A stretch of DNA of 60,000 bases from Lingula anatina (Eukaryota; Brachiopoda; Lingulata; Lingulida; Lingulidae). A program made the translations under genes and the position numbers. The notes beneath the pieces were generated by a model. The model saw only the letters and a program-made list of their open reading frames with translations. It had not been told where the DNA came from and made no database searches. Of the stretch, positions 40,201 to 52,200 are shown one piece after another. The stretch spans positions 450,866-510,865 of the forward strand of contig NW_019774958.1 of the NCBI RefSeq assembly GCF_001039355.2, read 5' to 3'. The stretch's first letter is position 1; every line of letters starts with the position of its first letter.

Positions 40201-43200
40201 TTGCAATCTCTCTCAGTTCAATATGATCTTCTTCTTCTTCAGGAGGTTTTGATGGAGGTTTCACTTGCTTTGGTGTTTCTGGTGTTACAATGATCTCTGG
40301 TGTTTGTTGAATATCAATGTGGCTTGGTTTCTCTCTGGTTTGTTTTAAGGGTGGTTGGGTTTTGATGAGTTTCCTTTTAATGGCCTCTTCTAAGGTGATA
40401 AGGCCTCCAGTCAATGGATGAATGAAGCAACCTGTTGCTGGGTCAAGATAACCACGCTGTATAGCATCATCTACACTCATCTTTTCTTTGTTGCCCTCCA
40501 AGATGATATAATCAAATGTGAAGTCAATTTTGGTGTGTACTGTTCTTGAGGTACGAGGCTGCTGTGTGGTAATGACAAAACCTGCATCAATTGCTTGCTG
40601 GATGGTCATATTCTCTCTGGTATGGGAGTTATAAAAGGTTTTCATTTCTTCATCTAAAAGCTTTCTCCTGATGGCTTCTATCACTGTCATCCTCTCCCTT
40701 GTAGATGCATCAATGACCTCAATGATGTTGGTTGTCTTTGTTTGTCTGAAAATTGCTCCAGTAGCTGCTGTTTCTGTGTAGATATACTGTGTTTTCAATA
40801 CCGCTTTTATAAATCCTTGAGAAATTGCATCTGGGATAGACATAACTTTATTTGCAAGAGTATCTGTGAAACGTCCTCGTTGCAAATCCAATATATTGCG
40901 CTGAGCTGCATTGATCAAGGATAACCATTCCTTATTCGCAGCATCAAGAACCACTTTGATGTCATACTGGGTCTGTTCAGTTATTGTGCCAGCTTTAACA
41001 CCAGGTGGTGTCTCTATCTCTTCGGCTTTGACATAGTTCTGCCTTATGGCATCAATCACTGGAACAGTAGCTCCACTCCTTGGGTTGACATAAACCCCAG
41101 TTTTCTCAAGAAGTATTCCACGGTCAAGAGCATTCTTGATATTGATAGTTTCGCCAGAAATTGGATCCATTGCAGACAGAAGGCTGTAGGCTCTCTTAGG
41201 CACAGTGTGATCTTCAGCAAAAAGCAGACCTTTTTCAATTGCTTCTGCAAATGGCAACACACGCCCTGACCTCAGATCATTGTACTGTGCTTTGGGCAGG
41301 TCCAAAATACCTTCTTCTACAGCTTCAGTTGGAGCAACCATCTTTCCTGTTCTTGTATCAATAGCTCCAGTTATGTGAAGGGTTCTTCTCACTGCCGAAG
41401 AAATATGTTCTTCAGTAGAAACCTGAGTGTCAACAATCTCACCTGTGATAAAACCTTCATCCACAGCATCACTTATAGGCATTGCTTCTCCAGTGTTAGG
41501 ATTAACATATCTCTCCATCTCAGTTTGCAAGATGCCATCTTTAACAGCTTTGTCAAAAGTTATGTCCCTACCACTCCTAGGATCTGTTACTGAATCAACA
41601 ATCATTTGCTTCTGCTCCCTGATGACAGTTGTCTTTACAACTTCACCTTCATGTTTAGATTCAACTATGATACCTTTATCCATGGCTTCACCAAAGTGGA
41701 TTTTCCTGCCAGTGTCTGGATATACATAGTGTCCTGTTGTGGTAAGAAACTTTTGATCTAAAGCTTCCATGATATTCATTGTTCTTTTCGTCTCCGGTTC
41801 TATGAACTGTGCAGATGTTGGATCAAGATAGGCAGCTTCCAGTGCCTCTGCAAAGGTGAAGGTATTACCAGTCTGAGGGTCTGTAAATGCCCCTGTCATG
41901 GGATTTAAGTGGCCATTATCAGCAGCATCAAAAATGTTCATTCCAAGCAGTTCTTGACCTCCCTGGGTAGTGTATCTTCTGACACTGGTAAAATTTATTG
42001 TTTGGTTATCTCTACGCCGTCTTTCTTCATCTTCCATCATTCGAATTCTCATTTCCTCTTCAATACGCCTTCTTTCCTCCTCTTCTTGACGCAGACGCTC
42101 TTGTTCTAGTCTGCGTAGTCTTTCCTCCTCTAACCGTTGTCTCCTTAATTCTTCTTCGCGTTTATTGCGAAGTTCTTCTTCCCGTTTTATACGAAGTTCT
42201 TCTTCTCGTTTCATACGAAGTTCTTCTTCGCGTTTTATGCGTAGTTCTTCTTCAAGACGCCGTTCTTCTTCACGCAGTCTTTCCTCCTCACGACGTCTTT
42301 CTTCTTCACGTTTACGTCTTATTTCTTCTTCACGTCTGATTCTCAGTTCTTCCTCATACCTAATTCTCTGCTCTTCCTCATACCTAATTCTCTGCTCTTC
42401 TTCCAGCCTTTTTCTTTGTTCTTCTTCACGTTTCAACTGAGCCTCTCTGTATTTTCTCATTTCTTCTTCTTGTTTTCTTCTCATTTCTTCTTCTATCATT
42501 CTTTTTTGTCTTTCCATTTCTTCAATCTTTTGGAGCCTTATTTCTTCTATGATCCTCATTATGTGCTCAATACTGACATTGATGAGATAGCCCTTATCCA
42601 CTGCTGTGTCAAGGGGCATAACAACTCCTGTTGTTGGCTCAGAAAATGTTTTGTTCTCAATATCAATGAGACCCCTTTCCATAGCTTCCTGGAAAGTAAT
42701 GCCAATTTCCTTGGGCAAAGATGGTCTTCTAGGAGCAGCATGCTCAATTTGAAGCTGTTCTACAATCCTACGGCTGACATTTGTAGGAATCAAACCTTCT
42801 AGGGAAGCTTCTGAAAATGTCAATACTCTTCCAGTTGCCATGTTGGTAAAATCTCCATTTCTTGGATTGAAAACACCTTTGGAAATGGCATCCTTCAGGG
42901 TCATTGGTTGACGGTCCATAGGGTTCAAAACTACAGATTCAGATTCCTCTATTATTCTCTCCTTGATGGCTTGTTCTATCCCAAACATCCGACCCGAGTC
43001 TATATCCCTGACTTTGGCCAAAGGTACAATAAGCCATCCATTAGAAGCTGCTTCATTTAGTGTAAATTTTCCAGCCACATGACGGTGTTCCTCAACAATA
43101 TGTAGACTTTTCTGCATACTTTCTTCTAAACGTGGCCTTGACTGCAGATGAACAGTCTTAGTAGATTTCTGGGTTATCTGTTCTGGTACATGCTGCTTTG

Positions 43201-46200
43201 TAGTGCTGGTCATTTGAATCCTCTCAAACATAGATGTATCTAGCACAGGTGATGGCTCTGGGCTGATAGGTGTTGTTGGTTTTAAATGATGCACTTGCTG
43301 TTCAGGCCTGGATATTAGCAGACGAGATTCACCCTTAAAGAGAAGTTCATCATCATGGTGCTTGTCACCAGGATGAAACTCTATGGTGGCTGGGGAGTCA
43401 GTAGAGCTGCCAGTCAACTGTAGCTGAGGCTGTCCTATGATCTTTCTGCGTGCAGTTTTATCAACTCTTTGTGAAGACATCTCTTCTTCTTCTACTTCCC
43501 TCCTTGACTTCGGTATTGAAATTTTAGCTGTCCTCTTAACAGTGATAGACTGAATGGCTTCTGACAATGACATTCCATGCAAAACTGGAGCCCCTGTGAT
43601 TGATATCAACCCAAGCTGGGCCATTTCCTTGGCTGATTTCTTTTCTCCCGTTTTCTGGTCAATGTAATTACCAGACCTTCTTTCAATAATACCTTTTCTC
43701 ATGGCAACATCCAGTGGCACCCGCCTCCCAACATCAAAATCATACACAGATACTTCGTTGGCATCTAGTTGCCCAAGTTTGATAGCCCTGTCCAGCAAAA
43801 CTTTTTCACCAGAAGACAAATCAGTTACTTCACCAGTTACTGGATTATATACGCTTTCTACCAATCCCGACTTGACAGCATCAGTGAAACTTAGCAATTT
43901 CCTGCCACTCTGGGAGTCCCTGAATTCTCCTATCTCACTATCCATAATGCCAGCTCTAATGGCATGTGCCAAAGTAAAACGCTGTCCAGAGTTTGGATCA
44001 ACAATAAATACTGAAGTTCCACAGATGTAATCCTTTTCTACTGCTCTTCCAATGGTAACACTCTCAGCCTTTATGGGGTGATGGAAGGCACCAGAACTGG
44101 TGTCAAGCAGACCACATTTAATGGCATCTTCCATGTTCATGTTCAAAGACCTGGAGGTCTGAGAGAAAAATATATCATCCAGAACAATTTCCATGAAGTT
44201 TGTGATATTTCGGTTGACTTTTCCAGAATAAGGTATCACAATGTTCTTATCAAAGGCCTCTTTCAAGGTATATGATTTTCCAGTTGGGAGATCAGTTACT
44301 GCTGGTGCATCTGGGTCAATGTATCCTCGTGCTATGGCAAAATTCAAACTCATGGTTTCATCACTTGCAGGATCTCTGAACTTGCCAGTTTCAGTATTGA
44401 AAAGTCCAAGTTTGACAGCACTTTTGAAACTGAGGGCAGAAGTCACTTCAATGGAGATGGCTTCGCTAGACACTGGCTCACCTGTTTTCTTTGACACAAC
44501 TTTAGGAGCATCCATTGTGATGGTTATGGAATCTGTGTCGGTCTCTTTTGCTTGATGATCAATCTTTATTTCTACTGCATCCTCGGGCATGGCATTTCTC
44601 TTTTCTTCAGCCTGCTTCTGTTCTAGTTCCTGGAACACTGTAGTTACCAGTTGGCTGATATGAAATGGAGACTTGTCTTGGGGGTTAACCAGCCCTCGTT
44701 CTACTGCCTCTTTTACTGAAACTTGAAGCCCTGTCCATGGGTGTGTATAGGTAGTTAGATCCCTGTCCAAAATACCTGCTTTCATAGCTCTGTCAACACT
44801 AATCACCATCTGAAATCGTGGATCTACCACAGATTCTATGTCAAAACCATCCTTTGTTCCCCTAGCAGTGGAGACACTCATACCTGCCTCTCTGGTAACC
44901 ATAGTAACCTCAGCTTGGATGAGGCCACTGTTCATGGCATCTGCAATAGCCATAGATCGACCAGTGGTTGGATTATAATACAAGCCCCTAGCATGGTCAA
45001 GGATGCCTTGCTGAACTGCATCGTCATAGGCTAGTTCTTTTTTAGTTCGAGGATCGGTAACGGTCCTAATGACAATCTTTTGCACCTGTTCAGCTACTTC
45101 TTCAGATGCCACTTCTTCCAAGTCATCTTCAATGTGAAGACTGGAAACCTTCTCCTGGCGTTCTTCTCTTTTGAGCTGGCCTGCTTCTGCGATAACAAAG
45201 CCTTTATCAATTGCTTCACTGAGGGAGAGAGTTTCATATGTCTTGTTGTTAATGTAAACGCCTTGTACCTGATCCAAGATTCCCTTTTTCATAGCTTCAG
45301 TGACAGAAATTTGTTTTCCTGATTTTGCATCTATCACTGCCTTGATGGTGAAAGTGGTTTGTCTCCGTGTTACTATCTTACTGCCTGAGCCATCAGTTGA
45401 ATCCCCTTTGACTACTTCAGCAATAACCAAGCCTTTTTCTATAGCCTCTGAGAGCTGAAACACCTGCCCTGTCTCTGTATTGGTGTATTGGCCATTACTT
45501 GGGTTCAGGATCCCAGTTTTGACTGCTTCAGATATAGCCATAGGTGTCCTAAATATGGGATCTTTAACAGCTTTGATCTGATAGGTTATTCTTTCAGATA
45601 GTGTTTGTGTTTCTTCCACTCTGGTCACTCTGGTAGCACCACTGTCAATAATGACAAGACCTTCCTGAATTGCGTTTCGTATTGGTAACTTGACTGGCTG
45701 TCCCATTCTATTCCTAGTTATGTAGAGTCCCTGACTCTGATCAAGCAGCCCAAGCTGAATTGCCTTTCCTACGGGAAGATGGGCTCCTGTCTGAGCATCA
45801 ATAACTCCAATTACAGTAAATTTGTGGGTTTCCTTGAGGGCCTGGGTGATGACGCCACCTTCTTTGTTTCTGAAGATGACAATATTCTTTTGTATCGCTT
45901 CTTCAAGGGACATCCTCTTCCCCAAAGCATCTGTGTAATGTCCCGTTGACTCAAGGAAACCTCTCCTGATGGCATCTTCAATGTTCATACTATCCTTGGT
46001 CTGCGGATCTACAAATACTGCAGAATCTCTGCTGATCAACTCTTTTTGTAAGGCATCTAGCAATGTGATATACTCTCTGGTGCTTTTCTCCAAGAAGTAG
46101 CCACTTTTAGCATTCAAGAGATCATGAAGAAGAGATTTTGAAAGGGTTAATATTTCTTCTTCCATTTCCTCATCACTATCATCTTCTTCCTCAACTCGGG

Positions 46201-49200
46201 CTCTGGCTATTTTCCTATCCTTGACATGTGTCTCTCTGAAGGTCTGCATATTGCCTGAAGTTTCTTGCTTATATGAATCTCTGACATCTACTTCCATCCT
46301 TGAGTCTTTTCCTGTTTCAACATGATGTGATGTTTCAGAAACATCAAAGTCCATGGGATGAGCCTGGATCACCTCTGAGATGAGTCCAAGTCTGCCTGAT
46401 GTTATAGCATTCTCCACAGATGTTTTTTGTCCCGTGGCTGGATCAGTAAAAGTCCCTTGTTGTTCATCAACCAAGCCTCTTGAAACAGCCTGAGACAAGG
46501 TGAGCTTTTTCTTAGCAACAGCCAACTCCCTTGAGGGTTGAACCTTTGGATGCTCAAACTGGTTGATGGGGTGAATTTTGGTTGTAATGGTTGTTATATG
46601 ACAGACTGGAGCAGTTAACAACAAAAGCTCTTGGCCCTTTTCAAAGGTGAATACACCACTGTGTGTGGCTTCCTCAATGGTCATGACTCTACCTAAACTT
46701 GGGTCTCTTACCTGTCCCATTGTAGGATCAAAGAACCCTCTCTGGGTTGATCGAATTATGCTGAGCTGATTCCCAACAACATCAATTATACCAGAAAATG
46801 TAAGTAACCTCTCTGCCAGTCTGACATCAATGTAGCCACGGCGGCTTGCCTCTAGAACAGACATAGTCTGCCCTGTCCTCTGGTTGATGTAGCGCATATT
46901 ATTTGGATCCATCAGTCCTCTCTCCACTGCTTCTGGCAGGCTGTACATGGCATTGCTTGTCATATCTCTTATTCCCCTTGTCACGAATACGGTATCTTCA
47001 CTTATAACCTGGATTAGACCCTGATTCACAGCATCATGAATAGAACTGGTTTGCCTGGTCTTCTTGTTCATAAATCTTCCTTCACTGGTGATAAGTCCCC
47101 TTCTCAGTGCATCTGACAATGAGAGGACTTCATTTGTCTGGCAATCAATGAGAGACTTATACTGGCCATCCAGCAAACCATGTTCTATTGCTTCCCCAAC
47201 CGACATGACCAGTCCTGTCCTGGGACTGTATACCCTACCCTGGTAGTTGATAATGCCTTTCATCAAAGCACCATGCAGACTGAAAGGCTTCACTATCAGT
47301 TGTTTCTGGTGAGCATCATCAAGATTCATCTTTCTTTGATTTTTGTTGTCAACATACTTCCCAGCTATGGTGTCTATCAAACCTAAAGACACTCCTTCAG
47401 CTAGGGTGACTTTTCGTCCGGAGAAAGGGTGGACAACTTCCATCACTCGTGCATCAAGCAGACCTCGTTTCATGGCTTCATCAAGGGTCATCTTTTCACA
47501 TGAAACGATGTCAAAGAATTGACCTGTATGGGCATCAATAGCTCCCTTATCTATTGCATCAGACAAGGAGAGAGATGTTTCAGCTGCAGCCATACTTGTT
47601 ACACCATAATATGCTTGTGTTTGTGTCATATCTGAAGTGGTGATGCTTACCAGTGAGAGCCTGGTGGCAGCTTCTGGGGTCAGGATCTTGTGCTTTATAG
47701 CATCCAGTATGGTCAAACCTCTACCTGTCTTGGGATCAGTGATAAGTCCAGTGATGGGACTATACAGGCCATTATTTATAGCCTCAAGCAGTGTGAGAGT
47801 TTTTCCAGTGTATGGATCAGAAATACCACACAATGAATACAACTCCTTCACTAAGGCCTGATCCACATAGCCTTGATTGCAGGCTTCTGATAATTTTAGG
47901 TGTTTTCCATTGCTGGGATCTACATATTCCTCACGTTTCAGTTGTAAGAGCCCATTTTCTATGGCCTGTGACAGAGACATTCTAAGGCCAGACTGAGGAT
48001 CAAATACAGCATTGGTGTAGAGAATTCCTTGAGGTAACTGAGTGCCTTCTGTAAGCGTAATAATGGTTTGCACACTCTTAGCCCCATCTCGTCCTTGTGT
48101 GTTTCCTCCAACTTTTTTGCTAACAAGAGAAATACTGGTTATGTTTGAGAATTTTTCAGCCATATCAGGATTTCCTTGAGTATGTGTTGGACGAACAGGA
48201 TTTCCATGGAATCCAATATTGGGCCCATCTCCAAGAATATTTCCTCTGCTATGAGTGGGATGCTCATCCACAAACTTGCTGCCATAATTATGTTCTGTGT
48301 GACCAGATTTCTGCACACTGCCATAAACGGGATTTCCATGAAATCCTATGTTGGGCCCATCTCCAAGGATATTTCCTCTGCTATGAGTAGGATGCTCATC
48401 CACAAACTGCCTGCTGGGCTCAGGGTTTGTAATGCCAAATTTTTGTGGATTTCCAAACACAGGATTTCCATGGAAACCAATATTGGGCCCATCACCAAGG
48501 ATATTTCCTCTGCTATGAGTAGGATGCTCATCCACAAACTTGCTTCTGGGATCATGAGTTATGTTCCCAAATTTTTGAGGTTTTCCAAACACAGGATTTC
48601 CATGGAATCCAATATTAGGCCCATCACCAAGGATATTTCCCCGGCTATGAGTAGGGTGCTCATCTACATACACGCTTCCGGTCATGTTAGCTGTGTTTCC
48701 ATGAAATCCAACATTGGGTCCAGCTCCAAATGCATTCCCTCGATTGTGATTTGGATGCTCATCAACAAACTCACATACAGGGGTATCTAAATTATGACCA
48801 GGGTTATGCTTTTCTTGCAGATTTTGAATTAGAGATTCCGCATCACCTGTCTTGACTGGTTTAATTTTCTCCTCAGTATTTATCTGAAACACAAGAAGAT
48901 TATACTAAGTAATGATGCTATAGGAACTGTATCCATTTACTATCAAGTTTAAAAATAAAGGGAAATTGAATCTTTTTCTTTTCCTCCCCTTATTTATTAC
49001 TTTTACTTGTAAAAAATCATTTTCAATGCTGTTGCCTTTGTTACAAAACTGAACAAAAGTTTGGTTACAGTAATACCAGTCAGTAGCTATAGGTGACACG
49101 AGCACAATCCCACACATGCATCAAGACTAAGTAAGTAATGACCACTATCAGCTGAAACTTGGCTATAATCAAGTAAAACAGAAAAGAATCTACCCAGAAC

Positions 49201-52200
49201 AAGACTAAAAACTGGTGACAGTATACAAAAATAGGAAAGTTCTTTAATGTCCCCTGATAATAATACTATTAGGATTTGCAGTTTAGATGCCAACATACCA
49301 GTATCAGTAGAAGAAACTTCTGATCTACTTTAATTAATTTGTGTAAATATAAAAACTTGAGCTTACTTCCACAGTCTCTTGTAATAAACCACACAGCAGC
49401 TTCATCCTATCTTTGACTTGTTTCAACAAATCCATGTACTTCTTATTGAGACATTCCATCTCTCCAGCAACTATGCTCACTCCAGATTGAATTCTGGGTT
49501 TTTTGGCTGCATAGATATTCAGGCTGGGGTGAATTTCCTCCATGCTCTCTTTGTAAGCCTGGAGTTTATTTGTAAATTCCTAAAACAAAAAAGGGACTAG
49601 CTTAAAAAGGAGATCAATTTAATGGAAGGTTCACAAAAAACATAAAACAAATGTACCATCAAACAAAGTACAAGCAAACTCAACACAATAATAAAAGCTT
49701 TTTTCAACATTCCATACTGGATCTTGTGGACAACGATTTGTACAAAGCCAATTTTGATTTGATCACATTTTGTGAGCATAAGTTGAATGCAAAAATCTCA
49801 TGCAAGCTAACAGGCAGAAATAGTAAGCTTGTCAACACCTAATGCCTGATAAGACCACTGTAAATCACACCATTCTTCCTTAGTTCTTTCATTTTCTTCA
49901 TTCTGGTAAAATATTTGTCTTTTAAGACAAATGCTGCAGTGACTGTTTGTCAAGTTCCAGTTTTGCTAATATTTACTGTAACAATCATTACAGACAAATG
50001 CATGATTTACAGTGAATGAGGAGTGAGCATGCACATGTTCACCACCTAATACAGCACAAACTCCTGACCAACTTCAATCCATTACCAATCAAGACACGTG
50101 TGACTGGCTGGTATATGGTTGCTTCTCAGTTACTAACTGGAGTTCGTGATTAGGCCTGAGTAACCAGTGCAAGTTTGGGAGGGGGATTGGAAGACTGGGA
50201 CTGGAACAGTATTCTCCACAGTTCTAAAATGGACCATATATCAGATAGTGTGGGGTTGGGTTTGGGAAGGGGAGTAGAGGGTTTGTGGAGAAAACTGTTG
50301 AGATGACACTAAAGGATGAGAAACCAAGAGGAAGAGTACATGAGGTGGGTTACTTCTGGTCCTAGATTTCACAATGTTAACACTGAAATACACAGGAAAC
50401 ATGGACAGACATTCATTGCAAGAATAAATACAAAACATTAACTTATTTTTCATAAAATTTATTTTTGTTTTTCCAAAAAACCAAATTGGGGCAAACTTCA
50501 GAGCAGCCCCTCAGATCTTCCTCATTAAGAGTTAACTGAAAGTATGTCCACTGATGAACAAATCAATGTTCCTGGTAGTTTTAACATGTGGGAATCCAGT
50601 TTATAACAATGGGTTTACTTTGTGTTGATTTGTGTGTGTTCCATTTGCCCCACATTTTAGTATGCTTTATCAAATTCCTAGTTACATTAGTATGCCTGAG
50701 TAAGACTATCAGTGTGTTAGTGCATCCCTCTGCTAACCTCCAGCATTAGTATGTTACATTCAAAATGCATGAGTATCCAAATCACATAAATCCTCTTGAC
50801 ATTATCAGTCTTAAGAATACAATTTATCAGCCATACTAATCATCAACTTGATTAACTGACTATCACCTAATTGAGAAGTACACAATAATTAATACCAAAG
50901 CCACAAAGCAAACTAAAGCAGAAGGGACAAAGAGAGAAAAACAGAAATATGAAAGTTGTTGTAGCCATATCTAAAAGTGTCTGAAACTACTGTAGAATCA
51001 CTGTGAGTGGTATGAGACTTTTTTCCCATGAATAACAATACTGATGAAAGATTTAAATTCCCTGCCAAAAACCAAATTGTCAAACTGCTGTACCACTTCT
51101 TTTAGTATCAACTGTTGGTAGGTTAATATTTACAATAAGGATGCTAGATTAGGAGTTTAACCTTAACCATCATAGTCTAGTTTTTGAGATGTGGCTACTG
51201 TAAATGTTTGAAAGGGAAGGGGAGCGGCAGTTAATACATCAAAAATTAGTTAATGCATTTCCACACATGCACAATACCGCATCGCAAAAAAATGCAATCA
51301 AAATAAAAAAAGCTTTATACATCAAAAATCCATTCAAAGAATGCAACAATAATAATAATAATAAAAGCATCCATACTTTATAAATTTCCTTTTGGTAAAA
51401 ATGATGCAAAATGCAAATACATATTTATGTTACACATTTGTTACACATCTATTCACCAACCTGTATATGGGGCAAGGAAGTTGTACTTGGCCTTCCACAT
51501 TTCCACAGCCATGCAGTTATGAGACATGAAAAAATAAGAGAAAGAAGGGAGGCACAGGAGTTGCTCATGAAGACAGAGCTGGGCAGGAATGACCTTAGAA
51601 ACTAGATGCATGTGGAGAAAAGATAGAAACTTGTTCTGATAGGAAGCTTGCATATATTGCATAAATGTTTTTTTAAAGATATTTATACAACTGTTACAAA
51701 AAACTTATTAAATATCTATCCCTCATTGCCCATCCCTTGTTGTGCTTGAAATGGTCTGTGACAAGACAAATAAGGTTAATGTTTTCACATGCCTAACCTG
51801 GTTATTCAATACTTTTTTTAAATATGACAAAACAACAAGAAAATGGTGGAACTTACCTCAACTGCTCACTTATACCGCCATTTTGAATGCAAATCATTGT
51901 ATATGACAGCAATAACCATTTGGAGAGAATGATATCATTCAAATATGTTAAAACTAAGGTATGTCAACAAATCAACTTCAGTAGTAAAATGTGTTATATA
52001 TCTCAAGTATACATACTGAAGTAACAACCTACTAATCCAAAATAAAGCAATGATAAAATGTTGCAAACAAGCAAACAAAAAAGATAATAAAACAAAAGTC
52101 CCTGTGTGAGGCAAATAATACAAGCAAAGTGTGTGGTAAAGTAAAACCCAATGTTAAAAACAGAAGCCACCTCAAACATGTGTGAGTCCAACACCATTAT

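Noticed and set aside
41998-42440. Plus-strand Ser- or Leu-rich open frames opposite the charged helix
   Set aside because: They are antisense readings of GAA/CGT-rich codons and carry no independent signal.
48194-48766. Evenly spaced near-identical DNA units resembling a CRISPR-like array
   Set aside because: The units are coding, in frame with a 3,635-residue exon, and the organism is an animal.
48176-48790. A 204-residue plus-strand open frame opposite the VDEHP repeats
   Set aside because: It is the antisense shadow of the repeated coding sequence; its regularity comes from the minus-strand repeats and it has no plausible splice or promoter context.
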